Source: Pseudomonadota bacterium (GTDB lineage: Bacteria; Pseudomonadota; Alphaproteobacteria; Acetobacterales; Acetobacteraceae). From it: a DNA stretch of 5,200 nt. The notes under the pieces were generated by a model. It ran no database searches. It had not been told where the DNA came from and was given only the letters and a program-made list of their open reading frames with translations. The stretch is taken from positions 1-5,200 of the forward strand of contig JAKAZN010000183.1 of the NCBI GenBank assembly GCA_021815835.1. The letters run 5' to 3'. The first letter of the stretch is position 1. Each line of letters starts with the position of its first letter. The translations under genes and the position numbers were made by a program. Of this stretch, positions 1 through 5,200 are shown piece after piece.

Positions 1-900
1 GGGATCGGCGGCGAGCGCGATGTCCACACCCACCTCCAGCGCCGCCAGTCCCAGGATCGCCGGCGTGCCCACGCCGGCGCGCGCGATGCCCGACGCGGGG
101 CGATACTCGGGGGCGAAGGCGAAGGGCGCCGCGTGCCCCATCCAGCCGGTGAGCGGCAGGGGCGCGTCGCGATGCCGGGGCGCGATCGACAGATAGCCGG
201 GCGCGCCCGGCCCGCCATTGAGGAATTTATAGCCGCAGCCGACCGCGAAATCCGCCCCGCATCCGGCCAGATCGACCGGCACCGCCCCGGCCGAATGCGA
301 CAGATCCCACACCACCAGCGCGCCCGCCGCGTGCGCCGCTGCGGTCAGCGCCGCCATGTCGTGCATCCGCCCGCTGCGATAGTTGACATGAGTGAGCATG
401 AGCACGGCGGTGTCGGGACCGAGTGCGGCTTCGATTCCGTCGGCCGGCACCGCGCGGATGCGGTGTCCGCGCCCGAGCAGCGCGGCCAGCCCATGGGCCA
501 TATAGAGATCGGTCGGGAAATTATCCGGCTCCGTTACGATCTCCAGCCGGTCCGGGCGCAGCGCGAGCGCGGCGGCCAGCGCCTTGAACAGGTTCACCGA
601 CGTGCTGTCGCCCGCGATCGTGCTGTCCGGCGCCGCGCCGATCAGCCGGCCGATCTTGGCCCCGACCCGCAGCGGCAGCTCCATCCAGCCATTGGTTTCC
701 CACGATGCGATCAGCTCGCGCCCCCATTCGCGCGCGATCAGCCCGGCGATGCGCGCGGGCGTGGCGCGCGGCAGCGGGCCGAGCGAGTTGCCGTCGAGGT
801 AGACCACGCCCTCCGGGAGGTCGAACCAATCCGGGAACGCAGCGAGCGGGTCGGCGCGATCGAGCGCGGCGAAATCGGGCAGGTGGTCGAGCGGGTTCAT
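1..900 (-). CDS. kynU: Kynureninase, N-terminal 300 residues (runs off left edge)
   Basis: PLP-dependent kynureninase (EC 3.7.1.3), a cytosolic fold-type I enzyme that cleaves L-kynurenine to anthranilate and L-alanine (and 3-hydroxykynurenine to 3-hydroxyanthranilate) in tryptophan catabolism. The frame is open from the ATG at 900-898 to base 1, giving 300 codons; the family is about 400-420 residues, so roughly the last quarter is outside the window. Visible family marks are YLDGNSLGPLP (34-44), GDSTSVNLFK (97-106, cofactor phosphate region), NFPTD (127-131), HVNYRSG (171-177), WDLSHSAGA (198-206, with the Asp that contacts the pyridine nitrogen), GYKFLNGGPG (223-232, with K225 as the expected Schiff-base lysine) and GWMGH (252-256). 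The start is supported by GGAGG five bases upstream and by the ATGA overlap with the preceding phosphatase gene, which suggests translational coupling. No other kynurenine-pathway gene is visible. No key residue is missing in the part seen. Confidence 0.93.
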   Translation of the reverse strand, partial: MNPLDHLPDFAALDRADPLAAFPDWFDLPEGVVYLDGNSLGPLPRATPARIAGLIAREWGRELIASWETNGWMELPLRVGAKIGRLIGAAPDSTIAGDSTSVNLFKALAAALALRPDRLEIVTEPDNFPTDLYMAHGLAALLGRGHRIRAVPADGIEAALGPDTAVLMLTHVNYRSGRMHDMAALTAAAHAAGALVVWDLSHSAGAVPVDLAGCGADFAVGCGYKFLNGGPGAPGYLSIAPRHRDAPLPLTGWMGHAAPFAFAPEYRPASGIARAGVGTPAILGLAALEVGVDIALAADP

Positions 901-1562
901 CCGATCCTCCCCGGTCCCACCAGCGCCGCCGCGATCCCCGGCAATTCCGCGAACGACCGCGCCACCGCCGCCGCGCCGCGCGCCGAATCCGCGCCCCCAT
1001 ACCCCCAGGCGGCGAAAATTCCCGGAATCCCCGCCCCGCGCGCCGCCGCCAGATCGTTCGCGTGATCGCCGGCCATCACCGCGGACCCCGGCGCGCCGCC
1101 TGCTTGCGCCAGGGTCGCCAGCAGATGCCCGGGATCGGGCTTGCGGACCGGGAACGAATCCCCGCCGCCGATCGCGGCGAACCGGTCCGCCACACCCAGC
1201 GCGGCCAGCAGCGCGCGCGCGGGCGCCTCCGGCTTGTTGGTGCAGACGGCGAGCCGCCAGCCCGATGCCGCCAAATTCCCCAGGGTCTCGGCCACGCCGG
1301 GATAGAGCCGGCTCGCAACCGCGACATGCGCGCGGTAATCCTCGGTGTAGGCGGCCACCGCCGCCCCATCCGGCACCCCTCCGCGCGCGGCGAAGGCGCG
1401 CGCCAGCAGCACCGCCACCCCGTCCCCCACCATCGCCGCGACCTCGGCCTCCGCGAACGGCGCCAGTCGGCGGGTCGTCATCAGCCGGTTCAGGCAGGCA
1501 GCCAGATCGGGGACGGAATCGACCAGGGTTCCGTCCAGGTCCAGCACCAGGGTCCTGGTCAT
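897..1562 (-). CDS. gph: HAD-superfamily phosphatase, phosphoglycolate phosphatase type
   Basis: A 221-residue HAD hydrolase, close to the usual length of Gph, which dephosphorylates 2-phosphoglycolate. All four HAD motifs are present: motif I DLDGTLVDS (8-16; D8 nucleophile, D10 acid/base), motif II CTNKP (107-111), motif III lysine in RKPDP (K141), and motif IV GDHANDL (165-171; D166 and D170 for Mg2+). The helical cap lies between motifs I and II, roughly residues 17-85. The start ATG has GGAG nine bases upstream. The stop overlaps the start of kynU (ATGA), so the two genes are probably one transcript with gph first. The gene is divergent from glmU. The HAD motifs make the fold and catalytic type secure. 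The exact substrate is inferred: Gph-like enzymes also include other small sugar-phosphate and salvage phosphatases, and motif IV has GDHAND where many Gph proteins have GDSxND. Confidence 0.88.
   Translation of the reverse strand: MTRTLVLDLDGTLVDSVPDLAACLNRLMTTRRLAPFAEAEVAAMVGDGVAVLLARAFAARGGVPDGAAVAAYTEDYRAHVAVASRLYPGVAETLGNLAASGWRLAVCTNKPEAPARALLAALGVADRFAAIGGGDSFPVRKPDPGHLLATLAQAGGAPGSAVMAGDHANDLAAARGAGIPGIFAAWGYGGADSARGAAAVARSFAELPGIAAALVGPGRIG
906..910 (-). promoter_or_regulatory. Shine-Dalgarno GGAGG for kynU, inside gph
   Basis: On the minus strand GGAGG (within GGGGAGGA) lies five bases before the kynU ATG and inside the last codons of gph. It fixes the kynU start and, with the ATGA stop/start overlap, fits coupled translation of the two genes. 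Confidence 0.7.
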
Positions 1563-1571
1563 GCGGTTACG

Positions 1572-1575
1572 CTCC
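1572..1575 (-). promoter_or_regulatory. Shine-Dalgarno GGAG for gph
   Basis: GGAG on the minus strand, nine bases before the gph ATG at 1562-1560. It supports that start, which also begins immediately before the HAD motif I strand as expected. Confidence 0.55.
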
Positions 1576-1611
1576 GAAATCCAAAGTGACGGCCCAGGGC
1601 CGCGGTTGGCT

Positions 1612-1640
1612 TTGACACGGCACGGCCCGGACCGCTACCG
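1612..1640 (+). promoter_or_regulatory. Candidate sigma-70-type promoter for glmU-glmS
   Basis: A perfect TTGACA hexamer at 1612-1617 is followed by GCTACCG at 1634-1640. That resembles the alphaproteobacterial housekeeping pattern described for Caulobacter (TTGAC, then GCTA-type -10). Spacing between TTGACA and CTACCG is 17 bases. The downstream end lies about 26 bases before the glmU ATG, leaving room for a short leader. The -10 match is weak (CTA only), so this is a candidate only. Confidence 0.42.
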
Positions 1641-1666
1641 GAAAGGGACACAGACCGGACCGATGG

Positions 1667-3022
1667 ATGCACGCCACCGCCGTTGTTCTCGCCGCCGGAA
1701 TGGGCAGCCGGATGCGCTCCGCCCAGCCCAAGGCGCTGCACCGGATCGCCGGCCGGCCGATGCTGCGCCATCTGCTGGACGCGGCCGGGGGCGTGTTCGA
1801 CCGCATCGTGGTGGTCGTCGGTCCCGGCATGGCGGCGCTGGAGGCGGTCGCCGCGCCGCATCCCACCGTGGTCCAGCACGAACGGCGCGGCACCGCGCAT
1901 GCCGCGCGCCAGGCGGAGGCCCTCTTCGGCGACGGCGATGTGGCGATCCTGTATGCCGACAACCCGCTGATCCTGCCCGAGACGTTGCGCCGCCTGCGCG
2001 CTGCGCGCGCGGGCGCCGGGCGCGCAGGCGCCGGGCGTGAAGGCGTCGGGCGTGAAGGCGTCGGGCTGGCCTTGCTGGCGCTGCGTCCCGCCGATCCCGG
2101 CCGCTACGGCCGCGTGATCGAAACGGACGGTCTGGTCGATCGGATCGTCGAGTGGGCCGACGCGAGCACTGCCGAACGTGCCGTGACCCTCTGCAACGCC
2201 GGCGCGCTGTGCGGACCGGCCGGGGCGATGCGGCGCTGGCTCGCCGCGGTGCGCCCCGACAACGCGCAGGGCGAATACTACCTGACCGACGTGGTGGCAC
2301 TGGCCCGCGCCGAGGGCGCGCGCGTGGTCGCGGTGGAAGCGCCTGAGTCCGAGCTTGCCGGCATCAATTCCCGCGCCGAGCTCGCCCGCGCCGAGGCCAC
2401 CGTGCAGGCCCGGCTGCGCGCGGCGGCGATGGCGGCGGGCGTGACGATGACCGATCCCGCCAGCGTGTTCCTGTGCGCCGATACCGTGCTGGCCCCCGAC
2501 GTGACGATCGGCCCCAGCGTCGTGTTCGGCCCCGGCGTGCGCGTGGAGACGGGGGCGGAGATCCGCGCCTTCTCCCATCTGGAAGGCTGCCATGTCGGCC
2601 CCGGTTGCCTGGTCGGCCCCTTCGCAAGGTTGCGCCCCGGCACGGTGCTGGGCGCGGGCGTGCATATCGGCAATTTCGTCGAGCTGAAGGCCGCGCAACT
2701 GGGCGACGGCGCCAAGGCGAGCCACCTGACCTATCTCGGCGACGTGTCGGTGGGCGAGGCGGCCAATATCGGCGCCGGAACGATTACCTGCAACTACGAC
2801 GGCGCGAACAAGCACCGCACGGAGATCGGCGCGCGGGCCTTCATCGGCTCCGACACCGCGCTGGTGGCCCCGGTGCGCGTCGGCGCCGGCGCCGTCACCG
2901 CCGCGGGCAGCGTCATCACCGACGACGTGCCGGACGACGCGCTGGCGATCGCGCGCGGGCGGCAGACGAACAAGCCCGGCCGCGCGGCGGCATTGCGGGC
3001 GCAACGGACAAAGGCGGGCTGA
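1667..3022 (+). CDS. glmU: Bifunctional UDP-GlcNAc pyrophosphorylase / glucosamine-1-phosphate N-acetyltransferase
   Basis: Catalyses the last two steps to UDP-GlcNAc: acetylation of GlcN-1-P by acetyl-CoA (C-terminal domain), then uridylyl transfer from UTP (N-terminal domain). It is cytosolic and normally trimeric. At 451 residues it is close to E. coli GlmU (456). N-terminal domain: LAAGMGSRM (8-16), K22, Q70, GT (75-76), YAD (96-98; D98 metal ligand), E162, N177, NAQGEYYLTD (199-208), N234 (metal ligand). C-terminal left-handed beta-helix: R323, K341, H353 (catalytic base), Y356, N367, NYDGANK (376-382). These match E. coli R333, K351, H363, Y366, N377 and K392 at a constant offset of 10. 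The ATG at 1667 is the first start codon after an in-frame TGA at 1613; an ATG at 1663 is out of frame. A clear Shine-Dalgarno is lacking; GGAAAGG at 1640-1646 is too far. Oddities: a 15-bp tandem repeat expands residues 113-132, and the helix is about one coil shorter than in E. coli. Confidence 0.96.
   Translation: MHATAVVLAAGMGSRMRSAQPKALHRIAGRPMLRHLLDAAGGVFDRIVVVVGPGMAALEAVAAPHPTVVQHERRGTAHAARQAEALFGDGDVAILYADNPLILPETLRRLRAARAGAGRAGAGREGVGREGVGLALLALRPADPGRYGRVIETDGLVDRIVEWADASTAERAVTLCNAGALCGPAGAMRRWLAAVRPDNAQGEYYLTDVVALARAEGARVVAVEAPESELAGINSRAELARAEATVQARLRAAAMAAGVTMTDPASVFLCADTVLAPDVTIGPSVVFGPGVRVETGAEIRAFSHLEGCHVGPGCLVGPFARLRPGTVLGAGVHIGNFVELKAAQLGDGAKASHLTYLGDVSVGEAANIGAGTITCNYDGANKHRTEIGARAFIGSDTALVAPVRVGAGAVTAAGSVITDDVPDDALAIARGRQTNKPGRAAALRAQRTKAG
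2003..2062 (+). repeat. 15-bp in-frame tandem repeat inside glmU
   Basis: Four consecutive 15-base units at 2003-2017, 2018-2032, 2033-2047 and 2048-2062. The last two are identical (GGGCGTGAAGGCGTC), the second differs from them at three positions, and the first is degenerate. The unit is a multiple of three, so glmU stays in frame and gains ARAGA, GRAGA, GREGV, GREGV (residues 113-132). It falls just before the strand GLALLAL in the uridylyltransferase domain, where E. coli GlmU has a much shorter loop, so it probably sits on the surface. Confidence 0.85.
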
Positions 3023-3025
3023 GAC

Positions 3026-4849
3026 ATGTGCGGCATCATCGGCGTGATCGGCGCGCGTCCCGCGACCCCGTTGCTGATCGAGGCGCTGCGGCGGCTCGAA
3101 TATCGCGGCTATGACAGCGCCGGGGTCGCCACCCTGGTCGATGGCGCGATCCTGCGCCGGCGCGCCGAGGGGAAACTGGTCAACCTTGCGGCCGCGCTGG
3201 ATGCCAGGCCGCTCGCCGGCAGCACCGGGATCGGTCATACGCGCTGGGCAACGCATGGCGCGCCCACCGAAAGCAACGCCCATCCGCACGGCACCGCGCG
3301 CGTGGCGGTGGTGCATAACGGGATCATCGAGAACCACGCGGAATTGCGCGCCGAGCTGGAAGCGGCGGGCCAGGTGTTCTCCACCGAGACCGATACGGAG
3401 ACGGTGGCCCAGCTCGTCGATCTCTATCTGCAACGGGGCATGGCGCCGCTGGAGGCGGCCGGCGCCGCGTTTCGCCGGCTGCACGGAGCCTATGCGCTGG
3501 CGATGATCTTCGCGGGCCATCCGGAGCTGATCGTGGGCGCGCAGAACGGCGCCCCGCTCGCGGTGGGGTTCGGCGAGGGCGAGATGTTCGTGGGTTCGGA
3601 CGCGCTGGCGCTGGCGCCGCTGACCCGGCGCATCGCCTATCTGCGCGACGGGGACTGGACCGCGGTCGATCGGCACGGCGCGCGGTTCTTCGATGCGACG
3701 GGCGCCGAGATCGCGCGCGAGGTGAAGCTCACGCAGTTGACCGGCGCCGCGATCGGCAAGGGCAATTTCCGCCACTTCATGGAGAAGGAGCTGCACGAGC
3801 ACCCGGCGGTGATCGGCGACTCGCTGCACCGGATGGTGAGCCCGGGCACGCGCGCGGTGAACCTGCCCGATCTGCCGTTCGATCTGGCGAAGGTGCCGCG
3901 GATTACGATCAGCGCCTGCGGTTCGGCGTTCTACGCGGGGCTGGTGGGGCGCTGGTGGTTCGAATCCCTGGCCCGCATCCCGACCGACGCCGATGTGGCG
4001 AGCGAATTTCGTTACCGCGCGCCGCCGCTTCCCCCCGGCGGTCTCGGGCTGCTGGTGAGCCAGTCGGGGGAGACCGCCGATACGATGGCGGCGCTGCGCT
4101 ACATGCGCGCGCAGGGTCAGGATGTGCTGTCGATCGTGAACGTGCCGGAAAGCAGCATGGCACGGGAATCGGACGCGGTGCTGGAAACCGTGGCGGGGCC
4201 GGAGATCGGCGTTGCCAGCACCAAGGCGTTCACCGCGCAGCTCTCGGTGCTGGCGTGCCTGGCGCTGGCGGCGGCGCGCGCGCGCGGCGCGATCGATGCG
4301 CGGCAGGAGGCGGCGCTGACCGCGGCGCTGCTGGAAGTTCCGAGCCGCGCGGCCGAGGTGCTTGACCATGACGCCACGATCGCGAAGCTGGCGGTTCGGA
4401 TCGCGGAAGCGCGCGACGTGCTTTATCTCGGGCGCGGCAATTGCTTCCCGATCGCGCTGGAGGGCGCGCTGAAGTTGAAGGAGATCAGCTATATCCATGC
4501 CGAGGGCTACGCGGCGGGGGAGATGAAGCACGGGCCGATCGCGCTGATCGACAAATCCGTGCCGGTGATCGCCATCGCGCCGTCCGGGCCGTTGTTCGAG
4601 AAGACCGCGTCCAATTTGCAGGAAGCCGCGGCGCGCGGCGGGCAGGTGGTGGTGCTGTCCGACGCGGAGGGGGCGGCGAAATTGCGTGGGATCGCGGCCG
4701 AAACGATCGTGCTGCCGGCGGTGGATCCGTTCGTGGCGCCGATCCTGTACGCGATCCCGGTGCAGGTACTGGCGTATCATGTGGCGGTGCTGAAGGGGAC
4801 GGACGTCGATCAGCCGCGCAATCTGGCGAAGTCGGTCACGGTGGAGTAG
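3026..4849 (+). CDS. glmS: Glutamine-fructose-6-phosphate aminotransferase (isomerizing), GlcN-6-P synthase
   Basis: Makes glucosamine-6-phosphate from fructose-6-phosphate and glutamine, the committed step into amino sugars. It is cytosolic. The 607 residues compare with 609 in E. coli. Glutaminase domain (about 1-240): Cys2 becomes the N-terminal nucleophile after Met removal (MCGIIGVIG), with RLEYRGYDSAG (23-33), GHTRWATHG (70-78), HNGIIEN (97-103) and ETDTE (121-125). Two SIS sugar-isomerase domains follow: ACGSAFYAG (297-305), SQSGET (345-350), STKAFTAQ (398-405), then E486, H491, H502 and K602 in the C-terminal LAKSVTVE. E486, H502 and K602 correspond to E. coli E488, H504 and K603. The start lies 3 nt after the glmU stop, with AAAGG 11 bases upstream inside the end of glmU, so the two form an operon. 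The first sugar-phosphate loop reads SA where E. coli has TS. With only 3 nt upstream there is no room for a glmS ribozyme. Confidence 0.97.
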   Translation: MCGIIGVIGARPATPLLIEALRRLEYRGYDSAGVATLVDGAILRRRAEGKLVNLAAALDARPLAGSTGIGHTRWATHGAPTESNAHPHGTARVAVVHNGIIENHAELRAELEAAGQVFSTETDTETVAQLVDLYLQRGMAPLEAAGAAFRRLHGAYALAMIFAGHPELIVGAQNGAPLAVGFGEGEMFVGSDALALAPLTRRIAYLRDGDWTAVDRHGARFFDATGAEIAREVKLTQLTGAAIGKGNFRHFMEKELHEHPAVIGDSLHRMVSPGTRAVNLPDLPFDLAKVPRITISACGSAFYAGLVGRWWFESLARIPTDADVASEFRYRAPPLPPGGLGLLVSQSGETADTMAALRYMRAQGQDVLSIVNVPESSMARESDAVLETVAGPEIGVASTKAFTAQLSVLACLALAAARARGAIDARQEAALTAALLEVPSRAAEVLDHDATIAKLAVRIAEARDVLYLGRGNCFPIALEGALKLKEISYIHAEGYAAGEMKHGPIALIDKSVPVIAIAPSGPLFEKTASNLQEAAARGGQVVVLSDAEGAAKLRGIAAETIVLPAVDPFVAPILYAIPVQVLAYHVAVLKGTDVDQPRNLAKSVTVE

Positions 4850-4858
4850 CGCGGGCCT

Positions 4859-4865
4859 GGAAAGG
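4859..4865 (+). promoter_or_regulatory. Shine-Dalgarno GGAAAGG for rlmJ
   Basis: GGAAAGG lies eight bases before the ATG at 4874, within the 24-nt gap after glmS. It fixes the rlmJ start. The gap has no terminator with a T run; the only hairpin is a 4-bp GCCT/AGGC stem at 4855-4866. Readthrough from glmS is therefore plausible. Confidence 0.6.
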
Positions 4866-4873
4866 CTCCCACG

Positions 4874-5200
4874 ATGAACTACCGCCACGCCTACCATGCC
4901 GGAAATTTCGCCGACGTGATGAAACACGCGCTGCTGGTCTGGCTGCTCGGCGCGCTCAGGCGCAAGCCGAAGCCGTTCTTCGTGCTGGACACCCATGCCG
5001 GTCCCGGCTTTGCGGACCTCGACGCGGAACCGGCGACACGCACCGGCGAATGGCGGGGCGGAATCGGCCGCCTGATGGAGGACCCGGCGTTTCTCCCCCT
5101 CCCCTTGCGGGAGGGGGTTGGGGGGAGGGGCGCGAAGGGCACGGGATTCCATGCGGTCCCTGACCCCTCCCCTCAACCCCCTCCCGCAAGGGAAGGGGGA
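4874..5200 (+). CDS. rlmJ: 23S rRNA (adenine2030-N6)-methyltransferase, N-terminal part, interrupted by a repeat element
   Basis: The first 73 residues match RlmJ (YhiR), the SAM-dependent enzyme that methylates A2030 of 23S rRNA. The family start YRHAYHAGNFADVMKH (3-18) resembles E. coli YRHSFHAGNHADVLKH; then come PFFVLDTHAGPG (34-45, SAM-binding motif I) and TRTGEWRGGI (55-64). After F73 the homology ends and an inverted-repeat element begins. The frame stays open through it to the window end (109 codons), adding about 36 Pro/Gly/Arg-rich residues such as LPLPLREGVGG and DPSPQPPPARE. E. coli RlmJ is about 280 residues; the expected NPPY/DPPY catalytic motif would lie beyond the window. Two readings are open: a functional gene with an in-frame insert in a variable segment, or a disrupted pseudogene. 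The window end prevents a decision. The identity of the N-terminal part is secure. Confidence 0.85.
   Translation, partial: MNYRHAYHAGNFADVMKHALLVWLLGALRRKPKPFFVLDTHAGPGFADLDAEPATRTGEWRGGIGRLMEDPAFLPLPLREGVGGRGAKGTGFHAVPDPSPQPPPAREGG
5094..5200. repeat. Large GC-rich inverted-repeat (palindromic) element inside rlmJ
   Basis: The left arm at 5094-5130 and the right arm at 5164-5200 are reverse complements over 37 nt with two mismatches, separated by a 33-nt spacer (5131-5163). Each arm also holds its own hairpin: in the left arm CCCCCTCCC (5095-5103) pairs with GGGAGGGGG (5109-5117) around loop CTTGC; in the right arm 5177-5185 pairs imperfectly with 5190-5199. The right arm reaches the last base, so the true outer boundary is unknown. 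The sequence style (CTCCCCTTGCGGGAGGGG with GGTTGGGG) matches a dispersed intergenic repeat type common in GC-rich proteobacteria; that link is from memory, not a search. No transposase is present. Confidence 0.85.

Larger units (their letters stand above)
1563..1666. other. Divergent intergenic region between gph and glmU
   Basis: These 104 bp separate two start codons that face away from each other, so the region should hold promoters for both the gph-kynU and the glmU-glmS units. Seen directly: GGAG in position for gph, a TTGACA hexamer pointing toward glmU, and a short GC palindrome (GGCCCAGGGCC, 1591-1601) between them. No convincing -10 element pointing toward gph was found. No RNA gene or further ORF is supported here. 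Confidence 0.6.

Noticed and set aside
133..1065. Plus-strand open frame of 310 codons across kynU and gph, and a second at 705-1589.
   Set aside because: Both are antisense to kynU and gph, with Arg/Pro/Gln-rich low-complexity translations. The minus-strand genes carry the conserved motifs.
1561..2040. Plus-strand frame that would start glmU at the ATG at 1663.
   Set aside because: The ATG at 1663 is in a different frame and gives an Arg-rich product; only the 1667 frame gives the LAAGMGSRM nucleotidyltransferase signature.
2278..2715. Antisense minus-strand frames within glmU and glmS (for example 2278-2715, 2794-3039, 4117-4377).
   Set aside because: They are short frames opposite strongly conserved sense codons, with no ribosome site or recognisable domain.
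3020..3028. A glmS ribozyme or leader riboswitch upstream of glmS.
   Set aside because: Only 3 nt separate glmU and glmS, and the upstream bases are glmU coding sequence with conserved protein, so there is no leader to fold. The ribozyme is known mainly from Firmicutes.
1559..5176. A 1205-codon open frame on the minus strand opposite glmU, glmS and the start of rlmJ.
   Set aside because: It is antisense to three well-supported genes, is extremely rich in Arg, His, Gln and Ala, shows no domain, and begins inside the repeat element. In DNA of this GC content, stop codons are rare in this antisense frame, so such length is expected by chance.
5094..5200. The hairpins at the right edge as a rho-independent terminator, or the repeats as a CRISPR array.
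   Set aside because: There is no T run after the stems, and the location is inside a coding frame. There are two inverted arms only, not direct repeats with spacers.

Overview
The window is very GC-rich (roughly 70% by eye) and gene-dense, with clean bacterial genes on both strands. Codon use with G or C in most third positions, and the gene order HAD phosphatase / glmU / glmS, fit an alphaproteobacterium, most likely a sphingomonad. That assignment is an inference from sequence style and protein similarity recalled from memory; there is no rRNA gene or other marker here.

Left part (1-1562, minus strand): a two-gene unit read right to left. First comes a HAD-family phosphatase of the phosphoglycolate phosphatase type (gph), then kynureninase (kynU). 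The stop of gph and the start of kynU overlap as ATGA, and a strong GGAGG lies inside the end of gph. kynU runs off the left edge, so only its first 300 residues are present. Middle: a 104-bp divergent intergenic region (1563-1666) with a plausible sigma-70-type promoter facing right. Right part (1667-5200, plus strand): glmU (bifunctional UDP-GlcNAc pyrophosphorylase / GlcN-1-P acetyltransferase), then glmS (glutamine-dependent GlcN-6-P synthase) only 3 nt later, then the start of rlmJ (23S rRNA m6A2030 methyltransferase) 24 nt after glmS. GlmS and GlmU supply the first and the last two steps of UDP-GlcNAc synthesis for peptidoglycan and lipopolysaccharide; the middle enzyme, GlmM, is not in the window.

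Two features are not routine. (1) At the right edge, a large GC-rich inverted repeat (two 37-nt arms, 35 of 37 matching, 33-nt spacer) sits inside the rlmJ reading frame. It replaces the expected methyltransferase sequence after residue 73, yet leaves the frame open to the window end. It looks like a dispersed palindromic element inserted in a gene. (2) glmU carries an in-frame 15-bp tandem repeat that adds about 13 residues to a loop of the uridylyltransferase domain. The rest of the window is ordinary housekeeping DNA, and I see no evidence of a new multi-gene system. The long antisense ORFs, including one of 1205 codons opposite glmU-glmS, are best explained as high-GC shadows.
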